Assembly: GCF_002797935.1 (NCBI RefSeq)
Contig: NZ_PGER01000001.1
Location: 2,170,001 to 2,234,000 of the forward strand
Reading direction: 5' to 3'
DNA: 64,000 nt
Origin: Flavobacterium sp. 1
Lineage (GTDB): Bacteria > Bacteroidota > Bacteroidia > Flavobacteriales > Flavobacteriaceae
Shown here: positions 35,075 to 43,997 of the stretch, piece after piece
Numbering within the stretch: the stretch's first letter is position 1
How the letters are laid out: each line of letters begins with the position of its first letter
Position numbers and translations under genes: made by a program
Notes under the pieces: generated by a model
What the model was told of the DNA's origin: nothing
Database searches by the model: none
Seen by the model: the letters and a program-made list of their open reading frames with translations, nothing else

Positions 35075-35442
35075 TAACTCAATACACTTTTAGCCGTAAA
35101 TATATGTATTTTAGAAACACTCCTAAGAATCAAAAATAAATTTTATTTGCATCAGGGAATTGCTCAAAAATAGTTTTGATCTAATTAAACTCTTCTAACC
35201 CTTACCATAAATACTATTCTCCAGCGATATGGCTTGACCTATATTGTTTGCTTTAGAACAGCAATTAAACAATCAATTATCTAGCAGCTTGAATTAATTA
35301 ATTATATTTGCGCCGTCTTAAAACTATGTTAATTCAATCTAAAAAATAATTAAAATTTAACTGCTATTAGAGACAAAAAACAAATACTTAATTTTAAATC
35401 CAATGTAAATTGGTTATCTTTTAACAGCATTTAATTCATAAA
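35075..35442. other. Divergent intergenic region between the LacI gene and the DUF3943 gene
   Basis: 368 bases with no gene. TATATTTG at 35303-35310 on the plus strand matches the -7 consensus and would give the DUF3943 gene a leader of about 130 bases. On the minus strand TATATTTA (35104-35097) is a weaker candidate for the LacI gene. No CAATCGGTTG core is present, so I see no autoregulation. Confidence 0.5.
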
Positions 35443-36291
35443 ATGAATCCATTTAAAACCGTTTTATTCATTATTTTACTTTCACAAAACATTATTTTTG
35501 CACAACAAGTAGAAGAAACACAAATAAACCAAAATCATCTGCCTGTATTTATTACACCAAACTCAATTGCATATTCAGACTATCAGATAGAAAAAACATA
35601 CAACTACAATATCCTTACACTGGGAGACAGTACTGTAATCCTAAAAAATGGTAATACTTATCCGCCGGATCACAGAGATTATAAACGATTAGGAATAACA
35701 AGTGGAATGTATGTAGGAAGTGCTGTCCTTGCTTTTGGAATCCTATGGGCTATGCCAGAAAGTGACAGTAATTGGGACAAAGAAGAAATTAAAGAGAAGG
35801 GGGTTTCATGGAAGTGGAAGGAAAATGTAAAAGCTGGTCCAGTTTGGGATGACGATGATTGGGTTCTAAACTACATGACGCATCCTTATTCTGGGAGCGT
35901 GTATTATATGACTGCAAGAAGCAGTGGTTTTAATATTTTTGAATCTTTTCTATATTCAGCATTTATGTCCACTTGTTTTTGGGAATATGGAATCGAAGCT
36001 TTTGCCGAAATCCCTTCCAAACAAGACCTTATTATAACCCCTGTTTTGGGATCTGTTATTGGTGAAGGTTTCTTTTATGCTAAAAAAAGTATTTTAAAAA
36101 ACGATCACCGAGTTTTAAAATCCAGATTATTAGGATATACTACCCTATTAATAATAGATCCATTTAATACCATATTGGATGGTTTTGGCTATAAGGAAAA
36201 AGTAAAAACACAGCTTAATGTAGCTCCCATAGGTTTTGATCAAGGAGCCAATAAAACGATTTGGGGATTAAATTTCAACATGCGATTTTAA
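35443..36291 (+). CDS. DUF3943-like membrane or envelope protein
   Basis: 282 residues with a signal peptide (about 1-20, cut before QQVEE). The middle has THPYSGSVYYMTARSSGFN, a segment I recognise from DUF3943 proteins, followed by hydrophobic stretches with FWEYGIEAFAE and PVLGSVIGEGFFY. The last residue is Phe, as in many outer-membrane beta-barrels. Function unknown. It is a single-gene unit and has no evident link to xylan use. Confidence 0.7.
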   Translation: MNPFKTVLFIILLSQNIIFAQQVEETQINQNHLPVFITPNSIAYSDYQIEKTYNYNILTLGDSTVILKNGNTYPPDHRDYKRLGITSGMYVGSAVLAFGILWAMPESDSNWDKEEIKEKGVSWKWKENVKAGPVWDDDDWVLNYMTHPYSGSVYYMTARSSGFNIFESFLYSAFMSTCFWEYGIEAFAEIPSKQDLIITPVLGSVIGEGFFYAKKSILKNDHRVLKSRLLGYTTLLIIDPFNTILDGFGYKEKVKTQLNVAPIGFDQGANKTIWGLNFNMRF

Positions 36292-36958
36292 TTCATTAAG
36301 AACTTTTAATACACTGAAAATCATTTTATTAAATCATTTCTTTCATTAAAATTCAAAGTAAAATTAAAGCGTTAAATTTAAAAAAAAATCTGTTTTTAAC
36401 AGCAGTGATAAAAAATAATTATTACTTTTATTTACTGCTAATCAATACTTTATAATAAAACCAATCGTTAGTTATTAATTCAGATTAGCACTGATTGTTC
36501 ACTAATTTATTAACCTTTAAAAACGATTTTTTTGAGTGAATTTAAAATTATTGTCGCTTTTATTTTTATGGTTTTAAATTATATAATTTCTTCAAAAACT
36601 ATTTTAAAATATAAGCCGATAGATGAAGTGTCTGTTAAAAATTATAATTGATAAAAAGTAACACCTAGAGGTTCAGTAAAAGATTTACCATCCCATAAAT
36701 TTGTAACATAACAAAGAAAATAGCGGATATAAACTTTAAATGTATAGATAAACCAATGGCTGTAATGTGAAATTTAGACTTTATTGATTAATAACAATAC
36801 TTTGATTTATAGACAATCCATTTAATAAAGTGATTTACAAACAGTAATACTGGTACACATATACCAATAGTATTAAATGCAGTTAAACATACTTTTGAAA
36901 ATGTACAAAAAAGTTTTACTTTTAATTAAACCTATAGGGTATAAATAAAAGTAAAAAG
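36292..36958. other. Gene-free AT-rich region
   Basis: About 670 bases between the DUF3943 gene and the cvfB-like gene. No credible coding frame is visible; the longest ATG frame I traced by hand at 36569 is 27 codons with no recognisable motif. An interrupted inverted repeat (AATACTGGTA ... TACCAATAGTATT, 36846-36874) is the only structure of note. Confidence 0.5.
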
Positions 36959-36990
36959 AGAAAGACTAGCTAAAATACTAGTCTTTCTTT
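36959..36990. terminator. Terminator of the cvfB-like gene
   Basis: AGAAAGACTAG pairs with CTAGTCTTTCT around TCTAAAATA-type loop bases. Runs of T lie on both sides, so it can act on both strands. It directly follows the minus-strand stop at 36994. Confidence 0.8.
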
Positions 36991-36993
36991 TTT

Positions 36994-37848
36994 TTATTCC
37001 TTAACCAAGTAAATCCCATCTTCCTTTATCTCAATCAGTTTTTCTTTGTACAAAGAGCCAATTGCTTTTTTAAAAGTCTTTTTGCTCATCTTTAGCACAG
37101 TTTTGATATCTTCGGGATGCGAATTATCCGTTAGGCGCAAAAAACCTCTGCTGGCTCTCAGCTCATCGAGAATTTTTTCGGCATTTGGTTCTATACTTTG
37201 GTATCCTTGAATTTGCAGTGCAACATCAATTTTATTGTCAGGTCTGATATTTTTTATATACCCACGCATACGGTCGCCTGTGCGTATAGCATCATCATAG
37301 ACTTCATCTTTATACAGCAAACCTTTGTGTTTCTCATTGATAATGACATTGATGCCCAATTCTGTAATATGCGATACAATTAAATCTACTTCTTCCCCTT
37401 TTTCAACAGTAAGGTGATCGTTTTTTAAAAATTGATTTAATTTGCTTGATGCGACTAAACGATTGGTTTTTTCATCTATAAACAAATACACTAAATAGCG
37501 TTTTCCTTTTTCCATAGGACGAGCCTGCTCTTTGAACGGAACCAAAATATCTTTTTCCATTCCCCAATCCATAAACGCCCCAACCTGATTGATATAATTC
37601 ACCCGCAAAAGAGCAAACTCATTGAGTAAAATATAAGGTTCTAAAGTTGTAGCTACTGGCCGCTGTTCATGATCCAAATAGGCAAAAACAATAAGTTCCT
37701 CCCCTATTTCAAATTCATTAGGCACATATTTATTGGGTAAAAGTATATCGTGTATTCCTTCCGGATCTTTTTCAGGGTTACCTAAAAACAAACCAACTTT
37801 GGTATCACGCAGTATGGTAAGTGTATTGTATTTTCCTATTTCAATCAT
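36994..37848 (-). CDS. CvfB-like S1-domain RNA-binding protein
   Basis: 284 residues without signal peptide. It has the CvfB layout: three tandem S1-like segments (residues 1-60, 63-130 with VGAFMDWGMEKDILVPFKEQ, and 145-215 with LGINVIINEKHKGLLYKDEVY), then a small winged-helix domain (about 220-284, KTFKKAIGSLYKEKLIEI). CvfB proteins bind RNA and affect gene expression in Firmicutes. Single-gene unit with its own terminator. Confidence 0.88.
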   Translation of the reverse strand: MIEIGKYNTLTILRDTKVGLFLGNPEKDPEGIHDILLPNKYVPNEFEIGEELIVFAYLDHEQRPVATTLEPYILLNEFALLRVNYINQVGAFMDWGMEKDILVPFKEQARPMEKGKRYLVYLFIDEKTNRLVASSKLNQFLKNDHLTVEKGEEVDLIVSHITELGINVIINEKHKGLLYKDEVYDDAIRTGDRMRGYIKNIRPDNKIDVALQIQGYQSIEPNAEKILDELRASRGFLRLTDNSHPEDIKTVLKMSKKTFKKAIGSLYKEKLIEIKEDGIYLVKE

Positions 37849-37961
37849 TATCTTGAGATTCGTTGCCGTTTTGGCAAACTATTTTTCGAATGGCAAAGAT
37901 ACGAAGTTTAAACTAAGAAATGTAAGGAGATTTCTTGATGCAAAAATCTCCCTCAGAAATT

Positions 37962-39572
37962 TTATTTGTTTTTGACCAATGTAATATCATCAATCATACA
38001 AAAGGAATTTGCTTTAGCAGAAGCTAAAAAACCGATTTCAACGCTTCCATTTTTTATAGCAATATTTGAAATAGAAATGGTTTCCCAAGCAGCATTCTCT
38101 TTAGTCACTTTCAAATTAAATGTTTGGTTTTTACTTTTAGCATACATTGTCAATTCTTCAAAACCATTGGAGTTTTTCACTCTGGCAGTTAAAGTATACA
38201 AACCGTCTTTTAAATAAACATAAGGGGTCGAAGAAATAACTTGTGTGATTTTTCGGCTAAAATCAATTTTATCACTTATCTGCAGGCTTTTTTCACCGAT
38301 AACTTCTTTTCTGTCCTGCTCTGTATTAAAATAATTTAAAGTTGGCGAACTTTCATCAGTTGTACTTATTTTATTTCCTTTTATAATTATAGTGTTCCAC
38401 CCCAAGAGCTGTTCTTGAATGGGTTTAAAGTTGCTTGGGATTTTATTTCTATCGGCTTCGAAACTGCCGTTCATTACAAAATTATTATCGTTAGCAACTG
38501 TCCATTCTCCCGTTTTTTCATCGAGATTCCAAGAACTTAATGAATTAAAATGTGGCACATCTCCATCAAAAGACATTGGAAACCATTGGTTATATCCCAA
38601 GCCATTTCCTGCAAAATCAGCCCAACGATCACCACAATACAGAACAGTTTCCTCTTTTTTCCCTTTTATAGTGTAAAAAAAGCCAGTTTGTGTGACATGA
38701 GCATAATCTTCGGCAGATCCTTTCATAATCTTCATGTCATTTGTTGGAACATAAGGTCCACGAATGTTATCTGAAACCAAATAATAAGCAAACGAAGAAT
38801 CCCAGCCGTATATATTTGAAGCCACCATATAATACTTGTTTTTGTATTTAAACATACAATTTCCTTCACGGCTTTCCCCTTGAAAAACTTTGTTGCAATC
38901 TAACAAAGTTACTTTCCCGTCGACAACTCCAATTTCGGAAACATAGATTTTATTGCGCCCTTTTCCGTAAGAATAAATAAGATACGATTTACCGTCATCG
39001 TCAGTAAATACGGTTTGATCACCAGTATTTGTTGTGCCAATTAGAGGCTGCATATTAATTTTTTGATACCATGAAAAATTGCCTGTTGGAGAATCGGACA
39101 AAGCAATAAGCACTTGTGTATCATGCTGAACAAATAGTGCATACTTATTGATTGTACTAATAAAAGCAACTCCCAATCGTCCAACCCACGTATTTTTCCC
39201 ATCAGGATTTGCCGTTGCCTTTGTCAAAACATCACCTTCAAAATTCCAATTTACAAGATCTGTAGAACTATAACAGGTAACCGACTCAAAAGTGGCATTT
39301 TTTAATGTTACTGACGGATTTTTTCGGTAAACATCGGCTTCTTTATACTGCACTCCATACCAATAGTATTTTTTTACGCCTGTTTTGGGATCTGCAAAAC
39401 GAGAAATCCCTCCTCCCTGACTGTAGATAGGCATCCCTTTTTGAGTATCCCAAAACATATCATTTTTAATGTTTTTTAATTGTGCAGTTACTATAATCGG
39501 CAAACCAAACAGCAGTATAATTAAAAATATATACTTTATCTTCAGTTCCAATGCATTCAGATGATTCTTCAT
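37962..39572 (-). CDS. Secreted GH43 enzyme, possibly exo-1,3-beta-galactanase-like, with a C-terminal beta domain
   Basis: 536 residues from the ATG at 39572; the frame reaches back only to a TTG. A signal peptide covers about residues 1-31. The five-bladed propeller (about 50-360) shows TGDQTVFTDDDGKSYLIYS and SREGNCMFKYKNKYYMVASN. These look like the galactanase-type GH43 subgroup rather than arabinofuranosidases, and the Glu in SREG is a candidate acid. Residues 380-536 form a carbohydrate-binding-like beta domain (NGSFEADRNKIP ... FCMIDDITLV). Substrate is inferred only loosely. It is next to the broken rhaM-like gene, so galactan- or rhamnose-rich pectin is a candidate. Confidence 0.7.
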   Translation of the reverse strand: MKNHLNALELKIKYIFLIILLFGLPIIVTAQLKNIKNDMFWDTQKGMPIYSQGGGISRFADPKTGVKKYYWYGVQYKEADVYRKNPSVTLKNATFESVTCYSSTDLVNWNFEGDVLTKATANPDGKNTWVGRLGVAFISTINKYALFVQHDTQVLIALSDSPTGNFSWYQKINMQPLIGTTNTGDQTVFTDDDGKSYLIYSYGKGRNKIYVSEIGVVDGKVTLLDCNKVFQGESREGNCMFKYKNKYYMVASNIYGWDSSFAYYLVSDNIRGPYVPTNDMKIMKGSAEDYAHVTQTGFFYTIKGKKEETVLYCGDRWADFAGNGLGYNQWFPMSFDGDVPHFNSLSSWNLDEKTGEWTVANDNNFVMNGSFEADRNKIPSNFKPIQEQLLGWNTIIIKGNKISTTDESSPTLNYFNTEQDRKEVIGEKSLQISDKIDFSRKITQVISSTPYVYLKDGLYTLTARVKNSNGFEELTMYAKSKNQTFNLKVTKENAAWETISISNIAIKNGSVEIGFLASAKANSFCMIDDITLVKNK

Positions 39573-39774
39573 ATTTATTTTGAGTATTTTTTCCAATGCT
39601 AAAATAAATTCATTGTTTTAACAAAATCATCCTGTACTGTCCCGAATGATTATTACGAGATAATCATCATCAGATAATCCTTTTTACTTTTTTGTTTAAT
39701 ATTTAAATCTGACGGCTTGCTATTAACAGGTTCTTAAACTTTGGCCGCCAATCAATATAGCCATTATTTTATGA

Positions 39775-40126
39775 TTATTCTAATTTAAAGATCTGTTCCA
39801 TTGCTGTCCATTTTTCACCTTTTTTAGCTTCAGGAAGTATTTGCTGAAATCTATCCATCATTTTTTTTCCATTCCTGAACCTTAGAATTTAGTGCATCCA
39901 TTTGTTGTTTTCTTTTATGAGAATAACTTTCATCCGTTTCAATGATCATAAAAAGATGGTCTGCCGCCAAATAAATTTCCATATCTAAAATACCTGATGC
40001 TTTTATGCTCTCGGTAATTTCAGACCAAGCCTTACCTTGAGCATGATGTGCTTTATATTCTTCAATTAATTGAGATTCATTTACTAAATTGCAAGCAAAA
40101 CAAAAACGTTTTTTATTCATTATCAT
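39775..40126 (-). pseudogene. L-rhamnose mutarotase-like gene broken by a one-base slip in an A8 run
   Basis: The open frame from 40126 gives 91 residues (KRFCFACNLV, a GILDMEIYLAADHLFMI core, MDALNSKVQEW) and stops at 39851. RhaM proteins are about 104-115 residues and continue with a conserved tail. That tail is present in the next frame right after eight A (T8 at 39861-39868): MMDRFQQILPEAKKGEKW, then TAMEQIFKLE and a stop at 39775. Deleting one A restores a normal gene. It could be a true pseudogene, a phase-variable or slippage-decoded gene, or a sequencing error. The catalytic region lies before the break. The usual His of the family (AHHAQGKAWSEI) is present. Confidence 0.85.
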
Positions 40127-40214
40127 TATTTTAAAAAATTCAGTTCGTAAACTATTTTAATTTGACTAATAATACGAATCGAAAGGTAATGAAGCTTGAA
40201 GCTACTAAAATTGA

Positions 40215-40763
40215 TCTTTTACTTATCAAAAAATGCTTCAAATTAACCCTGGAAGAGGAATTAATCTATCTAATAATCCTAAAGTTTACGAAAAAGAGGC
40301 TTACTGCAAAGAATATCGTTCGTTAAATAAAGAAATGAAAACACATCTGAAATTTGAAAACCAAGGCATTCTTCTGCAATTAATTTCTAGATTTCTTGAA
40401 GCTAATTATTTCAAATCAGGTCACAACAATAGTATTCCTTCGAAAATTCTTGACAATATGAATTACATACAACTCAACTTGAGCGGTGATCTTGCCGTAG
40501 AGCAATTAGCAGCGTGAGCCAATCAGAATAAAGATTATTTTTCAAAACAATTTCTTACCCATACTGGTCTGAGACCTTTAAACTACATTCACGAAAAGAA
40601 AATTGAAAGAGCACAATACCTGATTGAAACCACAAACAAAACATTTTTAGAAATTGCCATAGATACAGGTTTTTCTAATTTACCTCACTTTTCAAAAATT
40701 TCCAAACAAATAGTGAGTTTGACTCTTGGTGAATACCGTCGTCAAAATACTGAATTAAAATAA
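40215..40763 (+). pseudogene. AraC-family regulator remnant with an in-frame stop
   Basis: The frame opens after a TGA at 40212, with the first ATG at 40233, and runs through what looks like the linker of an AraC regulator. It reaches the first helix-turn-helix (DLAVEQLAA), meets TGA at 40515-40517, and continues without further stops as NQNKDYFSKQFLTHTGLRPL and then IERAQYLIETTNKTFLEIAI to TAA at 40761. The DNA-binding domain is otherwise complete. The N-terminal cupin domain (roughly 130 residues in relatives) is missing. So two lesions are present. It is divergent from the broken rhaM-like gene, which suggests a decayed rhamnose-type unit. Confidence 0.85.
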
Positions 40764-40786
40764 TTTAGGCAACCTATTAAACAAAA

Positions 40787-40811
40787 AAAAGCGTCTCAAT
40801 GAGACGCTTTT
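40787..40811. terminator. Bidirectional terminator between the AraC remnant and DUF2853 gene
   Basis: AAAAGCGTCTCA pairs with TGAGACGCTTTT around a two-base centre, with runs of A and T on both sides. It sits between convergent transcripts. Confidence 0.85.
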
Positions 40812-40827
40812 CAAATAATCTGAAACT

Positions 40828-41169
40828 CTAATTGTAAGCACTTTCTCTTCCAAAATGAAGAGTTAACAAATAATAAACAACTGCACGATATTTATTTTTA
40901 TTGGATTCTCCATATTGCTTTAATACTGCGTCAATTCCTGCTTTAAGGGCTGGACTATCAGGCAAGCCTAATTTTTTAATTAAAAAATTTTTCTTTACAG
41001 TAACTATTTCTGATTGCTGTGTTCCTGCAATAACTGAAGAATCTGGATTATATATTGACGGACCGCAACCTATAGTTACCTTGGTCAATAACTCCATATC
41101 AGGATTAATTCCGCACTTTTCTTTCAAGTCCGTTGCATATTTAATAATTAATACATCTTTTGCGCCCAT
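40828..41169 (-). CDS. DUF2853 family protein
   Basis: 113 residues, the normal length. The family pattern KYATDLKEKCG, LLTKVTIGCGPSIYNPDSSVIAG and TVKKNFLIKKLGL is clear. It is a small helical cytoplasmic protein of unknown function. It stands alone, followed by a strong terminator. Confidence 0.88.
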   Translation of the reverse strand: MGAKDVLIIKYATDLKEKCGINPDMELLTKVTIGCGPSIYNPDSSVIAGTQQSEIVTVKKNFLIKKLGLPDSPALKAGIDAVLKQYGESNKNKYRAVVYYLLTLHFGRESAYN

Positions 41170-41432
41170 AATAATAAAATTAAATTTATTAACTATTTTA
41201 TAACTGACTCAAATTTAGTAATTTATTATTTATGTGTGCGATTTTTATTCATTATTTTTTCATAAAATTATCATCTGCCTGATTTTACAAGTAAGATTGT
41301 TCTTGTATAAAATTTAAATCAAATTACTACAATTTACAATACCTCAAAAAAAATGTAATAAAATGGCATCATTCTTAAATATTGACTCAAAAATTTTTAA
41401 CTCCAAAAAATTCAGCAAAACCCAGAACACCC

Positions 41433-43838
41433 TTATTTATTAATCGTATAATATGCCTTTTTTACGACAGGAATACCACTGCCAGTAATACCTTCTAAAA
41501 CTACTTTTACTTTGGTTTCGACACCACTATTATAATAATTTACACTAACATTGCCCGTTTTATCGGGATGCACATACGGATTCCAATAAAGCGTATTTCT
41601 TACGGCCGCTTTACTATCCAACTCTAAATTGGGTTTTTCAGGATTTGGCACATAAAAAACACGCGCCGTATAAAACCCTTCTAATTCTTGTTTAATAGAA
41701 TGAAAAGTTTCTTTTTTACGCTGTTGACCAGTATTCCCTTTTGTAGTAATTGCAATAACCCCATTTGCTGCCGCATTTCCATAAAACACTGTTGCTTGTG
41801 TCCCTTTGACTGTTTCTATTTTTATTACATCTGCAGGTATAACAAAACCTACTTGCAACTTATCAATCACTTCAATACCATCTAATATAAAAAGCGGACT
41901 CCCTTCATAACGTGTAAATCGAACAGAGTCAACATCAACAGTCACACCCGGAACAGTTTTTTCAATAAGCTGATAGATATCTGTAAATTGAGCTGTGCTT
42001 TCGTCTGCAACATAACTAAAATCAGGTATTCCAAGCATAGAAGGCCTACTGCTTTTCTTTTGGACACTAATTGAAACTTCTTTTAAAATATTTTCAGGTT
42101 TTATGCCAAAAGCTATAAATTTCCTGTACACATTTTCAACTACTCCGAGTGTTGTTTCAGGTAAACTGCTTGTTTCACTTTTAAAAGACACAGGGATTGG
42201 AGGCTGTTCAATAGGATTTGCTACTATTTCACCCCTAAACTTCCCTTTTTCATTTCTGGAATTTAAATACATGGTAGTTTTTCCAGAAAACATAAGGTTT
42301 TCAAATTTATAAACCCCATTAGAATCTGTAGCTGCATTAAAAAAATTAAAATGCTTTTTATTCATTAATGCCAGTGTCATATTATTATTTACTAATGGCT
42401 TATCAGCAAGAAGCTGCTTTACCCTGCCGGAGATTGTAATTCCTTTTTCTGCAATATAGCTAATGCTTTCGTTAGCCATTGGAGCTGTTTTCCATAAAAA
42501 ATCCCGCCAGCCCTGTGTTAAAAGCAAATTATCTAAGTATTCCTGTCTTTTTAAATTAGCCGGATCAAAATAATAGGCTGGATTATGAACCTTACCTCTA
42601 ATATCCGATTCCATCAAGAAATAAGAACTAATATTTGTACCAAAATCTTTATCCTCTAAAGCTCCGTTCATGTCCGTTACGCTTAATGAAAAACTTGCCG
42701 ATTTTACCACGCCTGTTTTAGATTTTGAAGTAACATTAATCGTAGTTTTTTCTTCCGGTTTATAACTCAATTTATCTGTCGCTAACTGTACATCTAAATC
42801 ATTCTCCTTTTCAATATACACTAAGCGCTCGCTTTGTGGTTTAGAATTACTGTCATACAGTGTTATTTGGCTTACGCCCTCTGGAGTTTTATCTTTAGGC
42901 AATTCAAAAGATAATGCGGTTTCCGCTAAAGTTTGTACAGTTTCTAAATATGTAATCCCTTTTGCTTTACCAACCAATCTAAGTGCTGTATTAGGATTAT
43001 GTGATAAAGTTTCTGGATTTGTAGTAATGGTTATAATATTTTTGCCTCTGAACACCCTAAAACTTAACAAATACCCTTCCTTGGACGCTATTGGGAGTTC
43101 TGCGCGGATTTCTTCGCCTGCAAGGGTTTTAATTTTTGCATAATAGTGTTTCCCTTTAATAGGAATAATTTGAAATTTTCCCATACCATCATGAGAACTC
43201 GCAAAAGAGGTAACCAATTCGTTATCCGAATCAAAAATTTCCCCCTTAATATCTATTGGGTTTCCATTACTATCGACAGCCTTAAATCCCACAACACTTG
43301 CATTATTTTCTAAAAGCGAACCGCCTTCAGGAAAAAAATCAACCTTAACCGTGTTTTCGACATCAGTTGCAAGGGCTTTGATTACCTCAGCATTAGATTG
43401 AATTACACTAGCTTTAACATCAAATATTTCAATATCTTTTTTAAATACAAAATCTTCACCAAAATTTCTATTCCAATTTGTGTAAGCTCGTATTTGGTAA
43501 TGCCCTGGTTTTACTCCAAGTGAATCGGCCAATTTAAAATCGCCGTTCCCTAAACCTATTTCTAAATTTGTTTTGTTTCGCGCAATTATTTTAAAATCAG
43601 GAGATATTAATTCCACATATAAAATATTACTGTTATCAAAAAGCAAGTTATTGCTGGCACGCACATTATAGGCTTTATACCATAAATCTTCACCCATAAA
43701 ATAAGTTGCCCTGTCTGTGTGAAGGTATGTTTTTTCAATATCGGGGTTCTTTTTTTCTTGGGCCTGCAAAAAACCAATTGATAATACAATCCATAGAAAA
43801 TAAAGAAAACTACGATTACTACTATAAGATTCAAACAT
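41433..43838 (-). CDS. Large secreted protein with MG2-like domains and a TonB-plug domain but no barrel
   Basis: 801 residues with a signal peptide (about 1-26). The N-terminal part (KTYLHTDRATYFMGEDLWYKA, about 34-54) is the MG2-like start seen in many Bacteroidota surface proteins, followed by beta-sandwich domains. Around residues 600-700 there is a TonB-receptor plug segment (IYQLIEKTVPGVTVD, PLFILDGIEV, IETVKGTQATVFYGNAAANG). The outer-membrane barrel that normally follows is absent. I recognise the family but not a function; a role in assembly or in contact with outer-membrane complexes is speculative. Single-gene unit. Confidence 0.75.
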   Translation of the reverse strand: MFESYSSNRSFLYFLWIVLSIGFLQAQEKKNPDIEKTYLHTDRATYFMGEDLWYKAYNVRASNNLLFDNSNILYVELISPDFKIIARNKTNLEIGLGNGDFKLADSLGVKPGHYQIRAYTNWNRNFGEDFVFKKDIEIFDVKASVIQSNAEVIKALATDVENTVKVDFFPEGGSLLENNASVVGFKAVDSNGNPIDIKGEIFDSDNELVTSFASSHDGMGKFQIIPIKGKHYYAKIKTLAGEEIRAELPIASKEGYLLSFRVFRGKNIITITTNPETLSHNPNTALRLVGKAKGITYLETVQTLAETALSFELPKDKTPEGVSQITLYDSNSKPQSERLVYIEKENDLDVQLATDKLSYKPEEKTTINVTSKSKTGVVKSASFSLSVTDMNGALEDKDFGTNISSYFLMESDIRGKVHNPAYYFDPANLKRQEYLDNLLLTQGWRDFLWKTAPMANESISYIAEKGITISGRVKQLLADKPLVNNNMTLALMNKKHFNFFNAATDSNGVYKFENLMFSGKTTMYLNSRNEKGKFRGEIVANPIEQPPIPVSFKSETSSLPETTLGVVENVYRKFIAFGIKPENILKEVSISVQKKSSRPSMLGIPDFSYVADESTAQFTDIYQLIEKTVPGVTVDVDSVRFTRYEGSPLFILDGIEVIDKLQVGFVIPADVIKIETVKGTQATVFYGNAAANGVIAITTKGNTGQQRKKETFHSIKQELEGFYTARVFYVPNPEKPNLELDSKAAVRNTLYWNPYVHPDKTGNVSVNYYNSGVETKVKVVLEGITGSGIPVVKKAYYTINK

Positions 43839-43997
43839 GTATAATCTAAATTTATATTAAACAATTTAATAAAAATTAAAGATATATAAAAATCTTATTA
43901 ATTTACAATTTAAAAAAACATTACAGAGAAACACAAACAATTAGGTTTCAATTACAAAATCAAAAAATAGTCTACTTAATTTTTTTTAAAAACTAAA

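Noticed and set aside
36457..36475. CCAATCGTTAG as a sixth LacI operator
   Set aside because: It matches only part of the CAATCGGTTG core and lacks the second half-site; no xylan gene follows.
36569..36652. 27-codon frame in the gap after the DUF3943 gene
   Set aside because: AT-rich, no motif, no neighbour spacing or promoter that supports translation.
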